Below the pieces are notes generated by a model. The model was not told the origin of the DNA. It searched no databases and saw nothing but the letters and a program-made list of their open reading frames with translations. Position numbers and translations under genes: made by a program. Positions 13,891 to 29,200 of a DNA stretch of 64,000 nucleotides are shown one piece after another; positions within the stretch are counted from its first letter, which is position 1; every line of letters starts with the position of its first letter. Origin of the DNA: Tetragonia tetragonoides (taxonomy: Eukaryota > Streptophyta > Magnoliopsida > Caryophyllales > Aizoaceae); contig CM076153.1 of NCBI GenBank assembly GCA_038025085.1, forward strand, positions 3,968,001 through 4,032,000, read 5' to 3'.

Positions 13891-16800
13891 TTACACATTT
13901 GAAGCTGGATCAGTCGTCGAACTCTCGGAGCTGGTGTAGCATGCACTCCCCTGAAACATCAATTGGATTCGAGCAACTACATTAGTACTGGGGGTTCGCT
14001 TGGCAAACAACAGGTAATACAGGACGAATTGAAGTTTCAGTAGCATAAAATTAAAGAGCTTACCCGTCGTAGCAATAGAGTTCCTGCGCGGGCTATCTGA
14101 CTTCCATGATGATTCACAGTGCGGGCTAACTTCTGAACTCGTTTAAACAACATAGTCCTTTCGGTGGCTGCAATTGCAACGACGCAACACATAACGCAAA
14201 TTAGTATGGCAGCCCACAGGGACTTTCGGAATACTACTGCAAAGACTCCTGTCATGAAAGCCCCCAAGGTACCATAAAGCGATAGCAAGAGTATGTCCAC
14301 GGTTCTTTCGATCATTTCAATTGACACGTTATCAGCGCAACCCATAGACCCAATGAGGCGGAACAAGACGAACATGGAACAACACATTGCAAACGTGTCC
14401 GACAGTAAGAACGCTAAAAATGCCGCCTTTTTAACCAGGCCAGAACTGCTTCTCCAGAAGTATTATCAATCCCGCCAGGGAGAGTGAATGCTGCCGTGAA
14501 TGTAATGGTGGCTAGGAGGACTGCCACCAATGATAGTGTGCTTCGTGTATCTAACATATTCGTCTCGTATTGGTCATATGTCATTTTTAACATTGGATTT
14601 ATCCTAACTCGTTTGGACATCTCATCCTGCAATTATTAATTTGCACAATTCAATGATCAGATATTGTGTTCATATAAAAGTTGCATGCATGGTACAAATA
14701 TTTAATCAATTAATGAATATGAATTAGAAAGGTTATGGAAGTATACCCAATCGTGACATTCTGCGCACTTTGTAGCTAGCAAATCCATGGCAGTTTTCTC
14801 GTATTTATCCTTGATCTTCCAGTCTATCCCGCGCATGGTAAGTGACGCTTCTGCTAGGCCCCTGTCGTCATTCTTAATTGCTCGGTGCAGAGGTGTATCA
14901 CCATCAGAGGCAGCTCGGGTGTTCTTTAGTTCCTTATTGACTGTTAGTTTCAGGAACTCTTTGTATGCAGTATAACCCCCGACGAGATATATGTGATGCA
15001 AAGGTGTATCACGGTGTTCTAGGCAAACATCCCTAAAATTTGGGCAATGGTTGATTAAGGCGTGAACAGTTGATAAGTGACCCTTCTTACATGCTTCAAC
15101 CCAAGCCAAGGGTTCTTTACTGAGACAGGAAGGTTCTGTTTTCAGCATAACCTTTATAAGCCATGCTACACCAGCTTCTGATGCTTCGCCTAAAGGTGTC
15201 TTTCCATCTTCGTCTCTCTCTGAGATGAATGACGGAAATTTTTTAACCAACAACTTCGCGACTTCTTCTGCAACACACAATATATAAGATTATTTAAAAT
15301 TTGATTTGAATTGGATGAATTAACTGTTATTACATGTAATATTTGATAAATTAGTACCCCAAAAACTCTACAGTACGCGCGTTATTCTTGTTGCCGGCTA
15401 GCATCAAGGTAAAATGATCTTACAGATTAGCTTATTTCGTCACTTTTGATCACTTAATTTGTCGGTAAATGTCAGCTAAAATTAAGATTTCGGAGGGAAT
15501 ATATTGGTGGGCATAAAAGTTGTTTTGTTCGTAATTACAACGTAGCAGACATGGTATAAAAGATTCAATTTATAGATAGATTAGTTTTGTAGCTTGGTTC
15601 TAGTTCTTTAAATGTATTTGGAGTGTGTATGTTTGTTTTTAGTCTTATCCTTAAAGAATGATAATTAATTTTCTGTCTTACTCCAATCAAATAATAGTGT
15701 AGTCCATTTCAACTCTTCCTAAAAACTGGAAATTCGGTCTACAGAAAAAAAATGATATTATTTATAGGGTTTGATATCGAGATCAAGCCTTTCTAAAAGA
15801 TAGATATTGAACCATGCATGTTATGTACTTTGAACTTGAGTTGTGACGTGTTCTTTGATTCTTAGCTTCTTCGTCTTCAAGATATCGATTTACTTAATAA
15901 AAAGGATCACTATTATTACCGAAAGAAATTTGTAATGTCACTCTCATCTTACTATGAGATATCTCATAAATAAATTTTGTAAAATTTAGCCAATTGTGGC
16001 CTTGTAGGGAATTTGGATCCTCTACAGTTCCCTCTCTCCATCATTTTCTCACTTTCTCTCTCCTCTTCAACTCTTCAAACCCCCAAAATCCTCCCTATTT
16101 ACAAAGGGAACAGCAGAGAGTGATCCTCTGCGGTACCGCAGAGGATCCAGACCCCCTTATGAGAGCCTTCAATTCAAATGTTACCAAATAAAGACGCGTT
16201 TATAAACATTGAGAAGGTCCTATTTAATTCAAAATTAATTAATACTAATATAATAGGTGGAGTAATTTCTCGAATTATAAAAGATTTCTCTCTCTGTTCA
16301 CAATATGGGACAACTAATATTATCTCATGACCAAAAGAATAAGTGAGCCTACTCCAAGGTCATTCAAGAAAATTAAACACTGCCTTACTTCAGTGTCTAT
16401 CCCCGTTTTGTGAAGGTTCATACAGAAAAAAATTAAACCATGTCTGCTACGTTGTAATTACGAATTCTTTCAACATTTCGTGATCGTTTGTTCATTGTTT
16501 TGTTCTAGCGCGATGTGTGCTCCATTTGCATCTCGCCCCAACCATGGCTTTGTAGGAGGATTATCCAGAGACAAGGATCCGTAAAAGCCTAGAATAAGCT
16601 TGATAATCTCAAGACAGCCTTGGGAGGCAGCCACATGGAGAGGGTTAGTAAGTTTGTGATGGGCGGAGAGGAGTTGTTGCACCACTTGAGTGGCAGGTAA
16701 CCCTTCCAATGCTTCTTGAAAGAAGACGACTTGGTTTTCCCAAGCCTCGAGGTGGAAGATGTTGCCGTTCTTCTTACCACTCTCAGCTGTTGTGACCGAT

Positions 16801-16922
16801 GAAGAAAGGAAGCGGCCATAACAACAATTGTCGTTGTTTTTGGCTTCATCGAGAGCTTTTCTAAGGAAGCACACATTTCCTATACGTGCCGCTTCCTCCA
16901 GCAGGGGATCCATAGCCTTCAT
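13891..16922 (-). pseudogene. Ankyrin-repeat PGG-domain (ACD6/ITN1-like) pseudogene
   Basis: Read on the minus strand, the pieces parallel the fuller paralogue at 33213-37000. Exon 1 starts at 16922 (MKAMDPLLEEAARIGN) but loses homology after the KPW motif and stops at 16470. The ankyrin exon equivalent to 35157-35732 is absent. An ankyrin exon survives at 14747-15267, the PGG/transmembrane exon at 14064-14626, and a 60-nt last exon at 13891-13950. The PGG exon carries a small net insertion around 14436-14450 that shifts the frame: translation from its start ends at 14414, and the rest continues in another frame to 14064. The family (ankyrin repeats plus a four-helix PGG membrane domain) acts in plant immunity and salt or ROS signalling. 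This copy should not make a complete protein. Between 15268 and 16469 I see only AT-rich sequence, a CT-rich patch and a palindrome. Confidence 0.82.
16122..16147. repeat. 26-bp perfect palindrome centred on GGTACC
   Basis: The arm GATCCTCTGCGGT is followed directly by its exact reverse complement. A related GGATCCTCTACAG motif occurs upstream at about 16014. The two may be the ends of a small transposon, but no clear boundary or target duplication is visible. Confidence 0.6.
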
Positions 16923-17047
16923 GATATCAAATTGATCGGTACTGGAGGTGATTGTACCTAGCTACTGTGGTGATAATGTCTGTGGATATTATATATGATA
17001 TTCTTTGCTTTTGCATTTGAGTGGATATGATGATATGGAGTATCTTT

Positions 17048-17051
<4 letters not shown>

Positions 17052-17088
<37 letters not shown>
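17052..17088. repeat. (TA)n microsatellite
   Basis: About 18 uninterrupted TA units lie just upstream of the start of the ankyrin pseudogene. Confidence 0.95.
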
Positions 17089-17091
<3 letters not shown>

Positions 17092-17530
17092 GTGTTAGTA
17101 AGATTCTGAATATAGTTGGTGTACGTACGGACCGAAGAAGTTTCCTTGCATGGCTGATCTACTGCTGCCTGCTGGTAAGAAAAAGTCGTCATTTGGATCT
17201 ATCGCGCGTATGTATCATCGTACAATAACCAGTTAACAAACAACTTGTTGCTTTCCCTCCCAAAAAACGGGGAAAATCCCAATTACAGCTAAAATCGATC
17301 TGCTTGAGTTATCATTTTTTTTTTTTTTTTTTTTGTTAGAGTGAAAATGTATTTTTTTTTCATTTAATTGGTAGATGAAAGTATGGCGTTGAATTTGAAT
17401 TATGTGAGTGATCCAAGTTGGAATCGTACTTCCTAGTGTCTTTTATCAACTATATGGCCCTGCTAGCTGTCCGGTTTATTACTGTGTTGGTGCACTCTTG
17501 GAGCTCATCTACCCGGAATTTATTATTCCA

Positions 17531-17546
17531 TCTACCTGAATTATCA
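17531..17546 (+). repeat. Left target-site duplication of the L1 LINE
   Basis: TCTACCTGAATTATCA here is identical to 30438-30453, directly after the LINE poly(A). A perfect 16-bp direct repeat fixes both ends of the insertion. Confidence 0.93.
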
Positions 17547-18206
17547 AAGGAGGGTCCAAAACCTATGTGGCAAGCCAAGCTTCTCTCTCTAGAGTGAGCG
17601 TTCTTCCTCTTTGTAGGAATTATTTTCCCTATGTGGATGTTTTTATCACAATTGCATTTACTCTTACACATTACCCCACCCCACCACCATGAATTCTAAG
17701 CTTTCTTACACTCCATTTTACATCCTCTCCGTCCTCAATTCTCCAAATTGATGGGAGTGCCATTAAAAGTTATCCTCTGATGAAACTGAGCAGCACGAAG
17801 AACTGGTCAGGGAAGCGTACTTGGAACCGGAGAGAAAGAGACACGAACAGACGCTGAAATTGGCGACGCGTGAGGTTCAATTCTCCCCCTCTGCGTCAAC
17901 AACTGTACAGAGGGGAGGTGGCACACTACCCTATGATGCTCAGACAAAGCAGGTCACGAAAGTAGATTTTATCACCGGAAAATCTGAAGTTGTTAGCTTG
18001 GATTTGGCTTATTCACTGGCACCCCAGTTCAATCCTCCATATTTTCCTCGCACTCCAGGTAAGTACAAATCTACTAAAGATTTTTGCCCCTTTTATGCTA
18101 AAAATAGTGACCCCCAACCATAGCGTAAATAATACTGATGAGGAGGAAAATAACAATTGCTCTGATAATGACTTTGCTTTAGTCAAAAGAACTGGTGATA
18201 TTTTTG

Positions 18207-19133
18207 CGAAATTGCTTAACGTAAATCTAAAATTACTTAACGCAAATCTTTTTTTCGCAGTACTTCCAAAATCGCCCTTTTCATTTTCACACCACCTTTC
18301 TCCTTATTTTTTTCCTCTCAAGAATCTCCTCTATTTTATTCCTTCTATACTTTGAAAAGAAATCTAAACTCTAATTAACATAGATACATATGATTTCTTT
18401 GATCAAAATCAAAACTTTTTATAAAGTTAACGATGATATTCTACTATCCAAAAGATTTCGATTTTTAATTTTTCTTTTCTTTTCAAATAAACAAGGTCTA
18501 GGGTTTATGGCTGGTTGATGGCGGTGGCTAGGTGGTTGAGAGCGGTTGGGTTGGAGGTTTGATGAGATTCGACACAGGGGGAAGGGGGCTGACAAGAGGC
18601 TGTGGGTGGCTGGGTTCGGGGCTGTGGTGGAGCTGGTGGGAGGGAGGCCGGCTCGGGTGACGGGGGTCGGGGAGAACCGGCTGGTGGGGGGCTGCGGGAA
18701 GAGGAGACGCCTGACGGGGCGGAATGGAGAGGCGAAGAGGCTGACCGGGGTTGGATTTTTCTTTTTTCTTTTTTCCTTTTTCTTTTTTTGATGAAAAAAC
18801 AACTTAGATTTATGTTATTGTCGTTGGTTTGTGGTGTTGGTCCATGACTGAGTGGTGGTGGTGAATTGATAATGAAGATCAAAGTTGATGATGATGATGA
18901 TGATCGATGAGGATGATGATGATGATCGATGATATTGTTGATGATGATAGATGATGTAAAAAACACACCCAGAAATGATAAATCACCATTGTACCTAAAT
19001 ATAAGGGAAGAGGGAAAGAGAGAACGGGAGAGAGAGAATTGGGAGCAAAGCAAATGACTGAAAAAATTAATTAGGGGTATTTTGGGGAAAAAAGTTTACA
19101 TTAAGTAATTTGTGATTTATATTAAGCAATCCC
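18207..19133. mobile_element. Non-autonomous Mutator-like element (about 0.93 kb)
   Basis: The two ends are long, imperfect inverted repeats. The left end (ATTGCTTAACGTAAATC, then ATTACTTAACGCAAATC) pairs with the right end at about 19066-19128, including the two spaced TTGCTTAA / TTACTTAA motifs. Flanking 9-mers ATATTTTTG (18198-18206) and CTAATTTTG (19134-19142) match at 7 of 9, as expected for a decayed Mutator target duplication. Inside are a GC-rich stretch (about 18500-18760) and a GAT-rich repeat (about 18885-18955). The GC-rich part could be a captured host fragment (Pack-MULE style), but I cannot name a source. Confidence 0.7.
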
Positions 19134-19357
19134 CTAATTTTGATGAGGGAGTTGGGAACAACCTATTAACTCAGGCCCAAAGCCCGCACCACAAAGTACT
19201 TACCCACTATATTGTGACTGAACCTGATGAAAGCAGAAGCCCAACTCAATCACCACAAAATTACCCAAATCCAATCACAAGCCTCACCATTGACAAGCCC
19301 ACTCCCCCAGCCATTATCATTACCCCAATCTTGTGTCCATCACCTACAAAAAAACAA

Positions 19358-19422
19358 GTGAATTGCTAAATACCGCCCCTTTTTACTAGCTACCGCCCCC
19401 CCCCTTTCCAATTTTACCCTCA
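19358..19422 (+). repeat. Left terminal inverted repeat of the MULE
   Basis: It pairs with 25815-25879 on the opposite strand. The shared blocks in order are CTAAATACCGCCCC, ACTAGCTACCGCCCC, and TTCCAATTTT followed by an (A/G)CCCT motif. A C-run differs in length between the two ends. Confidence 0.85.
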
Positions 19423-19544
19423 CCCACCCCTCTTCCTCACTCACTCTCACTCACTCACTCTCACTCATCCTCTCTTCCTCACTCACTCATCCTCACCACC
19501 ACACCATCACACCGGCAACCACCACCACCACCACCACCACGACC

Positions 19545-20015
19545 ATGTCAAGTGCTAGCGGCAGCGGCGGCAGAGGTTTCGACGGCGAGGGAGGCGGCGA
19601 CCGACGGCGCAAGGGGGTAACTTTTCGAATTTTTTTTTTTTTTTTGTTTGAATTGAATTTTTTTTGCCTTGAATTGAATTTTTTTTGCCTTGAATTGAAT
19701 ATTTTTTGCCTTGAATTGAATCGTGAAGTTATGAATTGAAGTTGTGTTTTTTTTTTTTTTTTTTTGCGTCGGTCGTCTGCCGATCTCGACTCACCCAAGG
19801 GTGAGTCGCCTGAGACGGGCGACTGACCCAAGGGTGAGTCGAGACAGGCAGACGACTCACCCTTGGGTCAGTCGCCCGTCTCAGGCGACTCACCCTTGGG
19901 TGAGTCGAGATCGTCAGACGACTCACCCTTGGGTGAGTCGTCTGAGACCAGACGACCGACACAAAAAAAAATTATTTATTATTATTATTATTATTTATTA
20001 TTATTATTATTATTA

Positions 20016-20060
<45 letters not shown>

Positions 20061-20087
20061 TATTGTTATTATTATTATTATTATTTA

Positions 20088-20122
<35 letters not shown>

Positions 20123-20131
20123 TATTGTTTA

Positions 20132-20172
<41 letters not shown>

Positions 20173-22172
20173 TATTGTTATTATTATTATTGATTGTTAT
20201 TATTATTATTGATTATTGTTTAATTAACTAAAAATGTGAAATGATAGATGGGAGGAGCCGGTAAATCGGTGCCTCGGTTATTTAGTGAACTAGCTGGTTC
20301 AAGACCGCGTCACACGAGGACGCGCGGGATTGATGCCTCTGTACGGAGACAGAGAGAGGCAGTTTGGATGAGGGAGATGACTGCTGAGCAAGACGATTAC
20401 GCAACTAGCGAGTTCTACTCCGGTGAGCAAGACGATGATGAGATTGGCGTCGAATTATCCTCAGATTGGCGCGTGGTGAAGGGCAGAGGCGGTAGGTTTG
20501 TTAGTACTGGGTCGTCCAGTACTGGCAAACGATCTAGAGCGGAGGACGACACTACGTGGCTTGTTACAGAGCCTGTGTCCGGTGGGCCGGCGGATGATAG
20601 CGTCATACCGAGCTTCTTGGGCCACGTAGCGTCTCGTATGTGGAATGGAGAGATGAGGGGTCTCTTGAAGTGTCAGAACCGATGGACTGTATGTCAGCGG
20701 CTGAGTCAGTGGCGAGCGGAGATGTCGGCCGAGATGAGGGCCCAGATCGAGGGGACTGGGTTATCACACCTGGCAGACATTATGTTCAGACATATTGACT
20801 TCCCCCTGATATCTGCATTCGTGGAAAGGTGGCAGCCGGATACGAACTCGTTCCACATGCCGTTCGGAGAGATGACGATCATGTTGCACGATGTATGGCA
20901 TATTCTTCGGATTCCTGTAGACGGAGAGCTCGTTTCCAATGAGGGACGGGATGGGCAGCTGCAGACGGCGGCCATGGAGGTTCTCGGGGTCAGCCCAGAA
21001 GAACTGATGTGTAGCCACTGGCAGGGCGGTGCGGTCCTCACGGAGTCGGTTTTTGAGCTTTGCCGTGAGCAAGTGGATGACATCCAGGCGACAGCTTGGA
21101 TGTGGTTACTTATTGGATCCACCTTGTTTGTCGACAAGAGTGGTAACCGTATTAGACCCTCCTGCGTGATGGAGGTGATGGACGACGGTGTCGATACGGT
21201 GCATGACTTCTCTTGGGGATCTGCTGCCCTCGCCTTCCTATATCGTCAGCTCGGTATAGCTAGTCGCGGGGATTCTCAGGGCATCTGCGGATGCCTAACT
21301 CTCCTGCAGGCATGGATATACGAGTACTTTCCCTGCTTCCGACCTCATCGGGAGCGGATGGTTGTCGGGGACGACGAGGCTCCCCGTGCGTCCGTATGGA
21401 GTGCCCTGGCTGAGGGCAAGGACATGGGTCGACTGGACTCCTTACGTAGACGCTTGGATCATCTGCGAGCGACAGAGGTACGTCATTTAGTTATCGGTGT
21501 TCATGATTTATTTCGTCGTTTGCTATGTTTTTTTACTTCACCGTAACTTTCAACATTTCTACGTAGGTGGTGTGGCTGCCGTACGGTTCTAACCCGGCAG
21601 TATCTGTACCGAGGACTGTATTCATGGGGTGGCTACAGTATCGGGATATTATCGAACCGTACATGCCTGGTCGTTGTTTACGACAAATCGGGTACGTACA
21701 GAGTATCCCAACCCCGATCTTTAGGCCAGTCAAAGCGATCAGGTCATGGAGCAGTCGTTCGTACAAGGTTGTCTTCCCCGAACGGATCTCATCTGATGCT
21801 TGGCGTATGTTCCCGGGATTTTACATTCTTGGTCTCCATGGGTTTCAGGCATCCACGTCAGATCCCACAGCATGTACGGATGACTACCTCGCATGGTACT
21901 ACCTTCACTCCCACCCTCGGCTGATACGTGACGCTGCAGCACCTGTGATTCCTCCACGATCCAACAGCGATTATGTAAGTGATTAACTAAAAAATATATA
22001 TTTTTACGTATTACATATCTCTGAACTCACACTCATTGTTACTTTTTTGCAGTGGGTGAATCGTCTAGCCGTCGCAGCTGAGTCTTTCATTAGTTTGATT
22101 CCTCCGGAGCAAGTGGAAGATTCTCGATCGATTATGGACGAGTATATGAGAGATTGGCGGGCTGCCAAATGA
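19545..22172 (+). CDS. Plant mobile domain (PMD) protein carried by the MULE, 609 aa
   Basis: Exons 19545-19616, 20248-21477, 21567-21974 and 22053-22172 are all in phase. Exon 1 gives MSSASGSGGRGFDGEGGGD and joins in frame to an internal Met at 20248. The long second exon has the aminotransferase-like / plant mobile domain pattern seen in MAIN, MAIL1 and so-called PP7 long-form proteins: NSFHMPFGEMTIMLHDVWHI, then IRPSCVMEVMDD, HDFSWGSAALAFLYRQL and LQAWIYEYFP. PMD proteins are spread widely by transposons, and the domesticated ones act in silencing and genome stability. Here it pairs convergently with a transposase inside one set of TIRs, so a role in transposition or in resisting silencing is an inference. 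If translation started at 20248 instead, the protein would be 585 aa. Residues 25-130 are low-complexity and charged. Confidence 0.85.
19650..19730 (+). repeat. Short tandem repeat in PMD intron 1
   Basis: Three or four copies of a unit of about 21-22 bases (GAATTGAATTTTTTTTGCCT) follow the exon 1 donor. Confidence 0.8.
19766..19962. repeat. Palindromic CCCAAGGG array with a 70-bp near-perfect hairpin, left end of MULE
   Basis: Five copies of a unit close to GACTCACCCAAGGGTGAGTC occur. The first two read CCCAAGGG and the next three CCCTTGGG. The flip makes 19772-19841 the inverted repeat of 19853-19922, with a single mismatch, a 61-bp uninterrupted core (19781-19841) and an 11-base loop. It lies in intron 1 of the PMD gene. 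Similar units occur at the other end of the MULE. It could be a subterminal transposase-binding array or, in RNA, a long dsRNA stem. Confidence 0.95.
19970..20218 (+). repeat. (TTA)n tract in PMD intron 1
   Basis: About 250 bases of TTA repeats with scattered G interruptions separate the palindromic array from PMD exon 2. A (TAA)n tract mirrors it at 25135-25384. Confidence 0.97.
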
Positions 22173-22397
22173 TGTATTGACCCTAGATGAATTTGTTATT
22201 ATAAGAGTTTCATTGTTATTGTTATTATTTATTTTGTGTTATTGTAATTTGTTGTTTCTTGTTTACATTTTTTGTTTTATTGTAATTTGTTGTTTTATTT
22301 ACCTCCAATAATCACGACCACTCTCCACATGCAAAATATAACAATCACACAAAAATGTGACAATGATATAAGTATAACAATCACGCAAAACATTCAA

Positions 22398-25696
<3,299 letters not shown>

Positions 25697-25814
25697 CCGC
25701 GGGTTGCTTGAGTGAATGTTGACGAAGGTTGGGTATGAGAGTGGGTGGTAGAGTGGGAGAGAAGTGGTGTGAGAGTTAGAGAGGGAGAGAGGGAGAGGAT
25801 GAGTGAAAAATTAA

Positions 25815-25879
25815 AAAAGGGCAAAATTGGAATTTTGGGGGGCGGTAGCTAGTAATTTGGGGGCGGTATTTAGTAACAC
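25815..25879 (-). repeat. Right terminal inverted repeat of the MULE
   Basis: This is the reverse-complement partner of 19358-19422. The innermost match is to the AATTTTGCCCT side and the outermost is GTATTTAGTAACAC. Confidence 0.85.
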
Positions 25880-26280
25880 CCAAAAACAACCACCAAAAAA
25901 AGGCCCTAGTATAACCTCACCAGGAAGAGAAACTCCAGCCCATCTCACAAACTTCATGGAGCGTTTAACTCTGAAACGGAAAAATAACCAGGAAGACTAT
26001 ATTGATATGGATGATTGTGATGCTCAGAGAGTTGTGTCAAAAAGGAAATTAGTGATTAATTCTTCTTTGGTGGATAAAGGGAAAACACCTTTACTTGGGA
26101 GTCAGGAAAAATTGAAAGTGAGCAGAACTTCTAAACTGAGAAAATTAAAAACATAATCCAAGCCCATAGCAATTTCAATCTTCAAATGGAGAAAGGGGCA
26201 ATGGATGTTATGCTAAAACAGTTTGATGATGAGATGCTGAAGGCTGGGGTGGCGAGCCATAACTTGCCCCCAACCCCTCA

Positions 26281-29200
26281 ATGAAGACAATTTATTGGAA
26301 TTGTCGGGGGTTGGGCCACCCCGCGACATTACTCCACCTCAGGGCCCTCATCCGGAGATTCAATCCGGATATTTTGTTCCTAGCGGAAACTATGCTCCCG
26401 GCTGACAAATCCAAAGATATACTGAGATCACTTAATTTTGAAGAAATAATTGTCACGTCCGCAGCAGGTAAATCAGGAGGCATCGCCTTGATGTGGCGAA
26501 AGGGTGTTCAGATGGACATCATGTTTAAGTCTGATCAAATAGTTATTACCAAAATCAATAGTGGTAGCACTCACTTGGAATGGCTGGGCACGTTTGTGTA
26601 TAGGGCTCCTAACCACGTTGACAAGAATACCTTTTGGGAAGCCTTGGATGCTACTGTCAGTACCTTCAATATGCCAAAATGTTATATGGGGGATTTCAAC
26701 AATATGATCCACCATAGGGAGAAGTGTGGGGGGGGGGGGGCAGCCCCTTTGCCTCAACCTCTTCGAATAATGGGCTGCAGAACTTTATTAATCGCAATGG
26801 GCTGGTGGATTCGGGTTATGTGGGTAGTCCATTTACTTGGCGCAAGAAAAAAGATGGCGTTGTGTTTCTCAAGGAAAGGCTTGATCGGGCAATTGGCAAT
26901 ACTCAATGGAGAAACCTCTTCCCTAGGGCAACTGTCAAGGCCCTAGCATTTGTTAAATCTGACTGATCACACACCCTTGCTCATGGACTCACATGGTGAG
27001 GCTCCCCATGGGCCTATACCTTTCAAATTCGAAGCCATGTGGATCCGGGATCCTACTAGTCATGAGGCTGTCAGAGAGGCATGGGATGGAGTTTTCACAG
27101 GCTCGAAAAGCTTTATTGTCAAGCAAAAGATCAAGCACACGAAACTGTCACTTAAGAAATGGAACAGGGAAGAGTTCGGGTTTGTACAGCGAATGATCAA
27201 AGAAGTCTCTGAAAAAATTGAGAAGCTTCAAAGTGGCTGCATGACCATGTTACACGAGAGTGAAGCTGATCTTTATGCTCAACTCTTAGAACTCTATCAA
27301 CGGGAAGCGCTGATGGCGAAACAAAAATCACGTGTGCAGTACTTAAAAGAGGGAGATTTAAATACTAAATTTTTTCATCTCTCCACTATTATTCGCAGGC
27401 GTAGAAATTCTATTGAGGCACTTAATTTGGGGCAAGGAAACTGGACCCAGAATAGAGATGAAATTAGTAGTGCTTTCAATGACTACTTTACTGACCTCTT
27501 CTCTACTGCAGGCACCAATTTTCCACCTGATCTTGACAACCTTTTTGATAAGTGTATTACAGATGAAGAAAATCAGTCAATCTGTAATGTTCCCACACCA
27601 GAGGAGATCAAGAGGATAGTCTTCTCTATGCATCCTACAAAGGCCCCGGGGCTTGATGGTCTGCCCGCTCTGTTTTTCCAGGAGTACTGGGGTACAATTC
27701 AGATTGATGTGATAGCTATGGTTCAAGAAATTTTCAGGTCTGGGCATATGCTACGAGCGCACAACCATACACATATAGCTTTGATCCCAAAGACCACCAG
27801 GGCTGCCACAGTGAAGGAGTTCCGTCCAATTTCCCTATGCAATGTGATATATAAAATTTTGTCAAAGCTCCTTGCCAACAGATTGAAGCCTCTGCTTGAC
27901 AAGTTCGTGAGTCCCAACCAGGCTGCCTTCGTCCCTGGACGTGTTATTTCTGACAACGCGATCCTCACACATGAGATTATTCATACTATGAAGAAGCACA
28001 AGGGTAAAGGAGGCCTCATGGCGCTAAAGATTGATATGGCAAAAGCGTTCGACAAGTTGGAATGGGATCTTTTGTTATGTGTCATGAAAAACCTGGGGTT
28101 TGATGACAGATTCACTCACATGATCTACCAGTGCATTGGTACCTCATCCCTCTCCATTCTTATTAATGGAAGCCCCCATGGCCTTATCCATCCACAAAGA
28201 GGAATTCGCCAAGGGGATCCTCTTTCCCCTTTCCTCTTTGTCCTCGGAATGGAAGCCCTCTCAAGAATCATTTTCAAAGCGCAAGCAGACCAAAAAATTC
28301 AGGGCATCTCAATTGATAAGAACTGCGAGGGGGTTGCTCATCTACTCTTTGCAGATGACTTAGTCATTTTTGCGCGTGCCAACGACATGAATGCCGATGC
28401 CATTAATGATGCACTTGAAAAGATGGAACTTTGGAGCGGACTAGCAGCTAACAAAGGTAAATCAGGAGTCTTTTTCAGTCCTAATACCAGGCATGAGATC
28501 AAGGGCAGACTCAAAGGAAGGCTCAATCTCAGCTCGATGGATAAAGACGCAATCTATCTAGGATTGCCTTTTTTCCGCAATAAAGGCAAGAGGCAGAGAT
28601 TTTTGTATCTCAAAGATAGACTCCAAGACAAATTGAAAACCTGGAAAGCGAGGACTCTTTCCTATGCTGGTCGCACCACCATGATACAAGCTGTGGCCTC
28701 CGCCCTCCCTAGCTATGCTATGGCATCCAATTCCATGAGTGAGACTCTTTGCAAAGAAATGGATGCACTGATACGTGACTTTTGGTGGGGTAAATCTGAG
28801 CAAGGTAAAGGGATTTATCTCAAATCTTGGGAATCAATTTGTACCCCGAGAAAGCAAGGTGGTTTAGGCATTAGAAAGATGCGTGATATCAACAAAGCAC
28901 TCCACTCCAAGTTAGCCTGGCACATGTTCAATGATGAAAATAAACTGTGGGTCCAACTCTTTCAGAAGAAGTATTGCTCGCGCCACAACTTCCTGCATGT
29001 ACCACCACTTCCAAGCGACTCCCAGCAATGGAGGGATATTTTAAAAGACAGAGATGTTATCGAGGATGGGGGTTGCTTTCAAGTAGGGGATGGTGAGACC
29101 ATTAATACTTGGACCGAACCCTGGGTACCTTCACTTCCAGGTTTCATTCCAGTTGCCAAGGAGGGAGTTGACATTACTGTTTTCAAAGTCAAAGATTGCA

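Noticed and set aside
18505..19053. 182-aa minus-strand Pro/Ser-rich ORF
   Set aside because: It is low-complexity translation of the GC-rich and GAT-repeat interior of a non-autonomous MULE, with no domain or splice evidence.
19744..20231. Long open frames with repeated VSRLRRATDPRVSR or SPLGES peptides followed by poly-Tyr/Leu/Ile
   Set aside because: They are translations of the palindromic array and the TTA tract inside an intron. All frames are open because of the repeat composition, and there is no start context or domain.
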